Source: Sphingomonas sp. Leaf242
GTDB lineage: Bacteria > Pseudomonadota > Alphaproteobacteria > Sphingomonadales > Sphingomonadaceae
DNA length: 64,000 nt
Assembly (NCBI RefSeq): GCF_001422045.1
Contig: NZ_LMLW01000007.1
Span: forward strand, 1-64,000
Direction of reading: 5' to 3'
The notes beneath the pieces are model-generated. The model saw only the letters and a list, made by a program, of their open reading frames with translations. It ran no database searches and was not told where the DNA came from. Shown piece after piece: positions 24,665 through 32,349 of this stretch; positions within the stretch are counted from its first letter, which is position 1; every line of letters begins with the position of its first letter. The position numbers and the translations under genes were made by a program.

Positions 24665-26407
24665 TCAGGTCAATGCGTTCGCAGGTGTCCACTGCGGCAC
24701 CTGCTGGTCCTGCCATAGTCGCAGGCGTCGCCAGTCCAGCGCATCGTAGACAGCTGTGGTCCCTACAGCATCGTTTAGTGGCAGTGCCGCAGCGGCCTCA
24801 CGCAGAAAACGAGGTCGAAGCGCGTCATCCTCCAGATAGGCTGCCTCCCACCAGCCGATGATGCGATCTCGCGCATTTGCCATTGCAGCGGCCGATGGTA
24901 GGCGGTCGCGCTTCTCGTGCTGATTAACTCGGGTGTGCGCCGGCATCAGGTTCCACAGATCCCCGCATGGCCAAACCGACCATGGCAGGCAGTGGTCGAT
25001 GTCGAAGCTGTTCGGCTTGAGGGGGCGTCCCGTCCAGACGCACTCGATCGACTGCCCGCGACCGAGCAGCCGCTGGACCACGTCGCGACCAAGAGCGGTG
25101 GTGCGAACCGGCTCTACCCACGCCAGGGCGGCTTCTGCAGCGCCGGGCGCGACCGCCAGACCCATACGGTCGGCATAGACGCGGATGAGGCGGGACCATT
25201 CAGCGACCAGCATGGGTTCGATCCAGGACCCAAACCGCGACATAGCCCGCCACAGGTGGCCCGGCACCTCGATCAAACCCCAGCCGCGCAGTGTCTCAAG
25301 GTCGAGCACGGTTGCGGATGCACCGCCCCGCCGCCCGCGGCTGACGCCGAACACCTGCATGTCACTGTTGGGATAGCGGGTGAAGGTTGCCGGCATCTTG
25401 GCGATTGTGTGAGCAGCCCGGGACAGCGCGGAAGCGATGGCGTTGGCCTGCTCGCGGGCGAAGACGGCACCAACCCGTAGCTCGACGGGTGCCGTGCCGA
25501 GCGCGAGCAGTGCTTCAAACCCGTCCTTGGCAAAGCCCAGTCGCTCGATGCCGACATTACCCGGCATCTGCGGGAGCTTCGCCCGAACCAGGGGCAGGTA
25601 CATTCTTAGCCAGTTTAGCGCGACCAAGCCCAGCGGCACTTCGACTGCATCGCGGCCATCGGGTGCTGGCGTAGCTGCGGCAGACGCATACTCGGCGATG
25701 CGTGCCACGGCGCGGAGCAGCGCCAGCTTGTAGGTGGACGACTTCTCGTCGGACAGGACGATCCCGCGCACCAGTGGGAGCGCGCCGGTGCCGTCATCGG
25801 GCATGCGGAGCGCTATAACGTCCCATGTCACACCGGCGCGTCCGCCCTGATCGCTGGAGGCCGCAACCCGTAACACCTCCAGCCCGTACGCCCGGGCCAG
25901 TCCCTCGATCTCGGCGGTTGAGGTCGGATGCATCTGCATAACGGACGGGGCGGGACCATGGCGCAGCGTCATCACCAGAATGCCGCCCGGCTTCAACAGC
26001 GTGGCGAGTTTGCGGAAGGCACGGGGCCGATCGGCGGGCGCGACGTGCTGCCAGACGGCTGACAGCAGCACGAGATCGTAGGCAAGCCCAAGCCCATGGA
26101 CATGGTCGAGTGAGGGCAGGGTATCGTTCACCCACCTTACGCCGTAGTTCCTATGCTTCTCGGCTGCGATCCGGCGCATGCCTGCAGCAGGCTCGGCCGC
26201 CACAACCTCGTAGCCGCGTGAGGTCAGCCAGGCCGCGTCACGTCCTGTGCCGGCGCCAACGTCGAGCGCCAGCTTGCTGTCGCTGCCGTCCGGAATGACC
26301 GGCAAAACCTGAGCCAGCATATGCTCGGATGATACCGCCTCATACCGCTCGGCTAGCATGTCGGCTTGGCCGTCATAGGCAGCAACGACGTCTAAATAAC
26401 TGTTCAA
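24665..26407 (-). CDS. SAM methyltransferase-HNH nuclease fusion
   Basis: About 580 aa. The N-terminal part (to about residue 215) is a class I methyltransferase: LDVGAGTGRDAAWLTSRGYE is motif I, with the acidic residue in VVAAEPA, LLSAVWQHV and KPGGILVMTLRHG further on. A middle region (about 215-470) is unassigned and mostly helical. The C terminus carries an HNH nuclease core, CVWTGRPL with FDIDHCLPWS and NLMPAHTRVNQHEKRD, keeping the His-Asn-His pattern. The first codon is a TTG overlapping the upstream HNH gene's TGA (TTGA); an ATG 16 codons on would cut into the methyltransferase fold. A chain that both methylates and cuts suggests nucleic-acid modification or defence; the substrate of either domain is unknown. 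Confidence 0.78.
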   Translation of the reverse strand: MNSYLDVVAAYDGQADMLAERYEAVSSEHMLAQVLPVIPDGSDSKLALDVGAGTGRDAAWLTSRGYEVVAAEPAAGMRRIAAEKHRNYGVRWVNDTLPSLDHVHGLGLAYDLVLLSAVWQHVAPADRPRAFRKLATLLKPGGILVMTLRHGPAPSVMQMHPTSTAEIEGLARAYGLEVLRVAASSDQGGRAGVTWDVIALRMPDDGTGALPLVRGIVLSDEKSSTYKLALLRAVARIAEYASAAATPAPDGRDAVEVPLGLVALNWLRMYLPLVRAKLPQMPGNVGIERLGFAKDGFEALLALGTAPVELRVGAVFAREQANAIASALSRAAHTIAKMPATFTRYPNSDMQVFGVSRGRRGGASATVLDLETLRGWGLIEVPGHLWRAMSRFGSWIEPMLVAEWSRLIRVYADRMGLAVAPGAAEAALAWVEPVRTTALGRDVVQRLLGRGQSIECVWTGRPLKPNSFDIDHCLPWSVWPCGDLWNLMPAHTRVNQHEKRDRLPSAAAMANARDRIIGWWEAAYLEDDALRPRFLREAAAALPLNDAVGTTAVYDALDWRRLRLWQDQQVPQWTPANALT

Positions 26408-27318
26408 GCGTCGAGACCCGCGAAACGGGCACGGTGCCGGGCGACATAGTCGGGGCGCGGGTGGAGCCGTGGATCGACCGGCAGGCGAACGCGCTCGCCC
26501 GGTTGTGGGAACAGCCGAATGAGCTCGGACGGCACCTTGTTGTGCGACACCAGCAGCCGGCACTCATCGTCGAGGCTGATGAGGTGACGGTCGAACAACC
26601 AGTGCGCGGTCGCGGACAGAGCAATGCCGTTCTGCACGACGTCCGGCCCGCCATCGGCCACGCTCCAGATATGCGCGGCCTGAGCTTCCGCCTTTCCACC
26701 GCCATTGACCATACGCAGCCCCGTCACGGCGCAACGGTTGTCACATGCGTCGATCACATGGCCGCGGAAGGCGGCGCTGCGCACCTTGCGGTTGACCAGT
26801 AGCTGCGCCACGCGCCGCTCGTCGGGCGGTGAGGCCAGCAATGCGGCCGTGGAGGCGTCGATGTGGCGGGGATCGAGTTCAAGCCGGATCGCGTGTTCGG
26901 GCGATAGCGTGTCGACCAACCCGGCGTTCACGATGGCAGCAAAGTCAGCATCATCAATGGCGCGAACCGATCGACCGCGTAGCGTGCGACCAGCGATGGC
27001 GGGGTTATCCAGCTCGCGCAGCATACGCTCAAGAAACCGGCCGTCCGGATCGCGATATGGCACGGGACGATCGAACTCGATGAAGTCGCTGATGCGGGCG
27101 TAGAAGAGCGTGCGGTCGGCGGGATCGGGATCGATGCTGTGCATTAGGCCGGCCGCCACATAGGCCTTGCGCCCACCCGCCGAGCCAGTTTCGCGGTAAA
27201 TGATCCAATCACCGACGCATGCCTCGGCTGCGCGCAGGTAGATGCGTGGGAAATGGTACCGCTCCGCGATCATGTCGTCGTAGCGCGATGCACCGCTGAT
27301 TTCGAACACACCCTTCAT
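26404..27318 (-). CDS. HNH endonuclease (HNH_2-like)
   Basis: About 304 aa. The C-terminal 100 residues form an HNH nuclease of the type CAVTGLRMVNGG...AAHIWSVADGGPD...NGIALSATAHWLFD, with His, Asn and His in place. The N-terminal 190 residues (FEISGASRYDDMIAERYHFP, then YRETGSAGGRKAYVA) resemble the sequence-reading part seen in fused HNH_2 restriction-like proteins. The ATG giving MKGVFEISG was chosen over an upstream TTG. It overlaps the methyltransferase-HNH gene by four bases, so the pair is one operon with two different nuclease domains. This could be an uncharacterised modification/restriction module. Confidence 0.82.
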   Translation of the reverse strand: MKGVFEISGASRYDDMIAERYHFPRIYLRAAEACVGDWIIYRETGSAGGRKAYVAAGLMHSIDPDPADRTLFYARISDFIEFDRPVPYRDPDGRFLERMLRELDNPAIAGRTLRGRSVRAIDDADFAAIVNAGLVDTLSPEHAIRLELDPRHIDASTAALLASPPDERRVAQLLVNRKVRSAAFRGHVIDACDNRCAVTGLRMVNGGGKAEAQAAHIWSVADGGPDVVQNGIALSATAHWLFDRHLISLDDECRLLVSHNKVPSELIRLFPQPGERVRLPVDPRLHPRPDYVARHRARFAGLDA

Positions 27319-27408
27319 GCCAGGATCGTGACGCGGTTCTCGGGTTGGAGCAACCTTGCTAACAACGTTCAACGGTCAGCAGTCAGCGATCGTGGAACTT
27401 GCTGCTGC

Positions 27409-27467
27409 TGAACGAACGGCCGCTTTCGGGGAGTCCAGATGCGGCTTCGAACGTCCGGTTCTGGGTC
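27409..27467 (+). repeat. 59-bp dispersed repeat, copy 4 (right flank of the HNH module)
   Basis: Starts TGAACGAACGGCCGCTTTCG and ends GAACGTCCGGTTCTGGGTC. This is the clearest copy. With copy 3 it brackets the HNH and methyltransferase-HNH genes, which fill the space between. Confidence 0.7.
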
Positions 27468-27595
27468 CTTGGCGACGCGCGTCCGGCAGATTTCCGCCCA
27501 CTAGCGTAGTATAATATTGGAATCGCTTCGTTCATTGCAACGCAGATGATTACAGCCAATTGCTTGCCCAGATGTCGATATCCTAGAGCTTAACG

Positions 27596-28816
27596 ATGCC
27601 CCGCCGATCCGCTTTTCTAAATACGGCTCACACCACCGATCGCCGTTCGACGGGCTTCCTGCTGACCTTAGCGTTAGCCTATATCGGTGGTGTCGTCGGT
27701 TACCTGCCGTTACTGACGCTGTTGCTGCCCATGGAGGTCGACGCAGTCGGGGGGGTGGGGCGACTCGGAGTCCTCGCTGCGATCGTTGTCTCAGGTGGGT
27801 TAGCGGCCAGCCTTTCCAACATCGCGTTCGGCTGGCTTAGCGATCGATCGGTGACACGCGGCGGCGGGCGGAGGACGTGGCTTGGCACCGGGGTTGCTGC
27901 TACGGCGCTGTCCTACGTTGCGATCTTTATGGCGACGTCCTCCACAGGCCTGATCCTGGCCGTTGCGGTCTTCCAGATTGCGGTGAACGCGCTCCTCGCG
28001 CCGTTGCTGGCGATCATGGCAGACGAAGTGCCCGATGCGCAGAAGGGCGTGGCGGGAGGATTGCTGGCGATGGCGAACCCGGTCGCATCGGCACTTGCAG
28101 CGGCGCTGATGGCGACCGCCGTGCTCAGCGACGCCGGGCGGTTGGCGATGGTTCCGGTTGTGATGGTCGCCTGTACGATCCCTCTGCTCCTAACGCGCGC
28201 TCAGCCCGTGACGAGGTATGATACGACGGCGCCGACCAGGGCTGTCATCCACCGCGATCTTGCCCTGGCGTGGATCGCGCGCCTGTTAGTCCAGGTTGCC
28301 GGCAGCGCATTGTTCGTCTATCTCTTCTACTACCTTGAAAGCGTAGCACCGACCGTCGCGCCGACGGCGATCGCGTCGCGGATGGGGGCGGTAATGATCG
28401 TCGCGTACACCGTGCCGCTGCCGCTTGCTGTACTGGCCGGTCGGTTGGTGGATCGTTCGGGTCGTACCAAAACGTTCTTGTTCGTTGCCGCGATCGTGGC
28501 CGCGGTCGGACTAGTGGGGATGGCAGCCGCCTACGACTTCACTAGCGGTGCGTTCTGTTTCTGTGTCTACACTACAGGCGCTGCAGTCTTCCTCGCGCTT
28601 CATGCGTCGTTCGCCATGCAGCTGCTGCCAGACCCTCGTCACCGCGGGCGCGATCTGGGGGTTCTGAACCTTACCAACACATTGCCGGGGTTGCTCGGGC
28701 CAGCGCTGACTTGGTCGCTCGCGACCCCGAGGGACTTTCATGCGGTCCTGCTCGTCCTAGCCGCGCTGACGCTGTGCGGCGGGCTGATCATCCTCGCGAC
28801 ACGCGGCCGACGCTAG
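27596..28816 (+). CDS. Major facilitator superfamily transporter
   Basis: 406 aa with about 12 hydrophobic segments and the usual cytoplasmic loop between helices 6 and 7 (about 200-220). The intracellular signatures are weak but present as GWLSDRSVTRGGGRRTWLG (loop 2-3) and GRLVDRSGRTKTF (loop 8-9). The pattern is that of the sugar-cation symporter/MFS group often found with glycoside hydrolases. It precedes the beta-glucan locus and probably moves short sugars across the inner membrane; the substrate is inferred from neighbours. Its TAG stop overlaps the stop of the convergent GH16 pseudogene in one CTAG. Confidence 0.85.
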   Translation: MPRRSAFLNTAHTTDRRSTGFLLTLALAYIGGVVGYLPLLTLLLPMEVDAVGGVGRLGVLAAIVVSGGLAASLSNIAFGWLSDRSVTRGGGRRTWLGTGVAATALSYVAIFMATSSTGLILAVAVFQIAVNALLAPLLAIMADEVPDAQKGVAGGLLAMANPVASALAAALMATAVLSDAGRLAMVPVVMVACTIPLLLTRAQPVTRYDTTAPTRAVIHRDLALAWIARLLVQVAGSALFVYLFYYLESVAPTVAPTAIASRMGAVMIVAYTVPLPLAVLAGRLVDRSGRTKTFLFVAAIVAAVGLVGMAAAYDFTSGAFCFCVYTTGAAVFLALHASFAMQLLPDPRHRGRDLGVLNLTNTLPGLLGPALTWSLATPRDFHAVLLVLAALTLCGGLIILATRGRR

Positions 28817-29631
28817 CGGGGACGCCAGTAGCGGACGTAATCCACCGTCATCCGCTGCGGAAAGGAGCCATCCTCGATCCCCTTCTGGCCACCCCAGTCG
28901 CCGCCGACTGCGAGGTTCAGGATCACGTCGTAGGGACGCGTGAACGGCCATGCCGCCTTGCCGCCGGGCTGGTCGTTGGCGACGCGCATGATCGCATGGC
29001 CATCGACGCCGATCGTGATTACACCGGCGCGCCAATCGAGTTGATAGCGATGATAGGCGGTGCATGCCGTCGCGATCCGCGTCTGTGCGCCGCGCTGCGT
29101 ACCCTTGACGTGATTGAAGGCGCCACTGTGGACCGTTGCGTGAACGATGCCGGCATCCCAGCCGACCATCTCCACCACGTCGATCTCGCCTTCGTCCGGC
29201 CATGTGCCGCCGGACGGGAGCAGCCAAATTGCCGGCCAGCTGCCTCGACCGCAGGGCAGTTTCGCGCGGACCTCGTAAAAGCCATAGCCACGTGGTTAGC
29301 GCGAGACGAGCTTGGCCGACGTATAGCCCTGACCACCCCAATCGGCGAACTGCGCCTTGTTCAGCGTCTCGCGGCGTGCCTCGATCACCAGCGCGCCGCG
29401 CTCGATCCGGGCGTTCTCGGCGCGGTCCTTGGCGTAATATTGACGCTCGTGATTGTACCAGCCTTCGGCATTACGCGAGACGTCGAAGCGCCATTTGGTC
29501 TGGTCGATCGCCTTGCCGTCGAACTCGTCGGCGAAGCTCGGCTTGCCTTTGGGCGTGGGCATCGGTCCGCTCACGCTGTAATTGGTCGCACCCAAAGTGG
29601 CAGCTTGCGCCGCTAATATCAGCAGGATCAT
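28813..29631 (-). pseudogene. GH16 beta-glucanase with an in-frame stop
   Basis: Encodes a secreted glycoside hydrolase family 16 protein, the family that cuts beta-1,3/1,4-glucans such as laminarin. A short signal peptide (MILLILAAQAATLGA) precedes FADEFDG, GWYNHERQYY and, after the break, GFYEVRAKLPCGRGSWPAIW, the catalytic GEIDVVE and the closing VDYVRYWRPR. A TAA at 29296-29298 interrupts the chain at ...AKLVSR, upstream of the catalytic residues. The frame is unchanged on both sides, so this is a nonsense change or small deletion. Unless the stop is suppressed, no active enzyme forms. It shares the locus with a GH3 gene and a beta-helix protein, so it was probably part of the glucan pathway. 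Confidence 0.8.
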
Positions 29632-29647
29632 CGATTGCTCCGAGTGC

Positions 29648-31402
29648 TCATGGATAGCGGACGAACGTCTGGCGGACGGCACCCGTTCGCGCTGCAGCGC
29701 CTGCGTCGTTGACCAGATGCGCGATCGTCCCCTGGCCGGTGCCGAGCGAGATGGTTGTGATGCTTGCGAAGCGAACGCCCGGTCGGCGTGGTGCCTCGAT
29801 CGCGCTCTCCAGTACGATCGTCGGATCGGCGGTGAAGTTGGCGTAGATCCCCAGCCCGGTCGCGTCATGCGCCGTGACGGTATCGACGACCTTGTACGCG
29901 GCCCAGCCTCGCGTCGTGCCCGCCATATACGCGCGCTGGCTGGGCGGATCGTAGGGGAGCTCGCACTGGTAGAAATTGGTCCGGCCGCGCTCGCCGTTCC
30001 ACGTCACCTGGTATTTCTGAAAATGCTCGACGAACAGACCGTGGAGGGTGACGTCGTCGCCATTGACGACCAGGCCCTGGTCGGCGGTGCTCTCGGTCCA
30101 GCCGACATGGACGCGGCCGGTCTCGCGATCGCCGTGGTCGGCGCGCCAGATCCAGAGATGATCGCCGATCACATTGTGGCTGTTAATTTCCAGGCAGGTC
30201 TGCACCTTGCCGACGGTCGCGCCGCCGACACGGAAGAACAGGTCGGCGATCAGGGTTGGGTTGCGGCTGTGATCGCGCCTAGCGCCGCGCGGGCCGACCT
30301 GGACGAGGGTCGGCGTTTCGATCGGTCCGGCGTCGATCAGCAGTCCGGCGATTGCGACACCCGGAACATCCGCGACGACGATCGCGGCCGAGCCGTTTTC
30401 TGCAAGTAGCGTCGCCAGCCCTAGGCCCAATACGACCGTGCCGGCATGGTCGATCCGCAGGGGGGCGCGTATACGGTAGATGCCGGGAGTGAGCAGAAGG
30501 TGCTTACCCGCCGCCAGTGCCCCGTTGATCGTGGTGATCGGCGTATCGGGGTGGGCGATGAGGAACCGTGACAGTGGAATCGACGACCCCGCAGCTGCAT
30601 CCTTGGTCCAGCTCGTGTCCTGGGAATCGCGGCGGACGGCGGGAACGAAGACCGCCCAGCTGCCTGTCGGCGTGACGTGCAGGAAGGGTTTCTCGCGGAC
30701 CACCGATACGGAGGGCAGGCTGGTGTAGGGCGGCTCGGGGAAGCTCGTCGCCGGGGCGCCCTCGACGCCGGCGAACATCATGTTCCAGTTCGATCCGTGC
30801 CACCGGCCGATATGACTGTTGCGGGTGAACCATTGCTGCTGCGTGCCGGACCGCACCGTCCCGTCGATCCGGCAATCCGCCATGAACCCGCCACTGGACC
30901 AGCCGCCATCGTCGAGCGCCAAGTCACCTTGCAGGTGGACGCGGCGATAGGGTGCGGCCTGCGACACCGCCCAGCGATCAGCGCCGTCGGCTGGCCGTAC
31001 CGCCAGATTCTCGACGCCGCGCCAGAAATTGACGAGCGCCATGCCCTTCGCCCAATCGGCTTCGGCATGGACATGCCCGTCGATGACGACGTCGCCCGGC
31101 AGGCGCCCGAGCCCGGCGACCTGGGTGAAGAAACCGACGTTCACATCAGCTGCGTAACGGCCCGGCCTGAACAGGATCGCGTGGCGCGCATCGGTGAAGT
31201 GGGCGCGCTCCTGCGCGGCGAAGATGGCGTCGAGCCGTGCCTGGACTTGGTCGCGGGGCATCGAAGAATCGACGACGAAGACGTTGGGGCCGAAGTCCGG
31301 CGGGGCGGCGACTTTCGCGGCGGCAGCGTTCGGTAACGCTGCGGCGAGGCCCGTAACTGCCAGTCCTTCCAAAACGGATCGGCGCGTCGGATCAGGCTTC
31401 AA
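29648..31402 (-). CDS. Tat-exported right-handed beta-helix protein (GH55-like)
   Basis: 584 aa. The twin-arginine signal RRSVLEGLAVTGLAAALP marks Tat export. The mature chain shows repeated short beta runs of a right-handed parallel beta-helix (GTVVLGLGLATLLAENGSA, then VPGVAIAGLLIDAGP and HNVIGDHLWIW). Two such halves joined by a linker is the layout of GH55 exo-beta-1,3-glucanase-like proteins. These are often mis-annotated as adenylyl cyclase. Catalytic residues cannot be named from sequence alone. It lies 16 bp upstream of the broken GH16 gene, in one unit, which supports a beta-1,3-glucan role. A pectate-lyase-like fold is the alternative. Confidence 0.7.
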   Translation of the reverse strand: MKPDPTRRSVLEGLAVTGLAAALPNAAAAKVAAPPDFGPNVFVVDSSMPRDQVQARLDAIFAAQERAHFTDARHAILFRPGRYAADVNVGFFTQVAGLGRLPGDVVIDGHVHAEADWAKGMALVNFWRGVENLAVRPADGADRWAVSQAAPYRRVHLQGDLALDDGGWSSGGFMADCRIDGTVRSGTQQQWFTRNSHIGRWHGSNWNMMFAGVEGAPATSFPEPPYTSLPSVSVVREKPFLHVTPTGSWAVFVPAVRRDSQDTSWTKDAAAGSSIPLSRFLIAHPDTPITTINGALAAGKHLLLTPGIYRIRAPLRIDHAGTVVLGLGLATLLAENGSAAIVVADVPGVAIAGLLIDAGPIETPTLVQVGPRGARRDHSRNPTLIADLFFRVGGATVGKVQTCLEINSHNVIGDHLWIWRADHGDRETGRVHVGWTESTADQGLVVNGDDVTLHGLFVEHFQKYQVTWNGERGRTNFYQCELPYDPPSQRAYMAGTTRGWAAYKVVDTVTAHDATGLGIYANFTADPTIVLESAIEAPRRPGVRFASITTISLGTGQGTIAHLVNDAGAAARTGAVRQTFVRYP

Positions 31403-31607
31403 GCTCGGCCTCCCTTCCTTTTGCCCCGACCCTGTCGCCGCATCGCGCGGCCCGTTTCGGTAGCGACGAACGGACTAGGCCAAGCATCGGTGCACCTCAA
31501 TGCCCTCATTCGACTGCGGCCTCTCGCGGTGCGCATCGGCTTGGTGAAGAACGGCCGCGCGCGCTACACGGCGCAGGTACGGGGACTTCGCTTGCAGGAC
31601 AAACACG

Positions 31608-32291
31608 ATGATCGAACCGGTATTCACGTTGCACTGCGTCGGACGCGAGGCGCAGCCGGTGGTGGTGATCGACGGGTTCGCAGTCGACCCCGATGCGTTG
31701 CGTACCGCTGCGCTGCGGGTGCCGTTCGAGCCTGCCGCGCACCATTATCCGGGGATCCGGGGTGCGCTTCCCAAAACCTATGTCGACCGGCAGTCCGCGG
31801 TGCTGGCGAAGATCCTCGGGCCGATGTTCGGACGGACGGGCGCGGTGGACGTGATCGATGCGAGCTTCTCGATCGTGACCACGCCCCCCGGCGACCTCAA
31901 TGTCCGCCAGCGCCTGCCGCATTGCGATGCGTTCGGTGCGGACAGGATCGCGCTGGTCCATTACCTGTCGCTGGACGACGGCGACGGCACCGCATTCTTC
32001 CGCCATCGATCGACCGGGTTCGAGACCGTGGACGAGGACCGCGCCCCCATCTTCTTCGGACAGCTCGAAGCCGAGATGCGCCTGGGGAGTGTACCGCCGC
32101 CTGCCTATGTCTTCGACGACACGCCGTTGTTCGAGCGAACGTTGACGGTGGAGGCGCGTTACAACCGCGCGCTCGTCTATCCGAGCTATCTGTTGCACAG
32201 CGGCGCGATCAGGCCGGATGCCGTACTCTCGGCCGATCCCGCCAGAGGGCGGCTGACGGTCACCGCGTTCCTGTCGGTCGGCGGGGCGTAG
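31608..32291 (+). CDS. DUF6445-like protein, possible 2-oxoglutarate/iron oxygenase fold
   Basis: 227 aa, no signal peptide. The segments PHCDAFGADRIALVHYLS and LLHSGAI place His-x-Asp and a distal His where iron-dependent oxygenases have their metal ligands. This matches the small proteins grouped as DUF6445, which recur beside TonB receptors and tryptophan-halogenase-like genes in sphingomonads and caulobacters. AGGA lies ahead of the ATG. Its neighbours are the beta-helix gene (divergent) and the GH3 gene (convergent). It probably modifies a protein or peptide in the same system as the SapC-cupin-halogenase genes. Confidence 0.7.
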   Translation: MIEPVFTLHCVGREAQPVVVIDGFAVDPDALRTAALRVPFEPAAHHYPGIRGALPKTYVDRQSAVLAKILGPMFGRTGAVDVIDASFSIVTTPPGDLNVRQRLPHCDAFGADRIALVHYLSLDDGDGTAFFRHRSTGFETVDEDRAPIFFGQLEAEMRLGSVPPPAYVFDDTPLFERTLTVEARYNRALVYPSYLLHSGAIRPDAVLSADPARGRLTVTAFLSVGGA

Positions 32292-32349
32292 CGTCCGGTC
32301 GCCCCGCACCGATTCCCGCGTCACCGGCGCGACGCGGAGGGAGAGATCG

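Noticed and set aside
29582..30409. A 275-codon frame opposite the beta-helix gene
   Set aside because: The Tat signal and beta-helix pattern belong to the other strand; this product has no recognisable feature.
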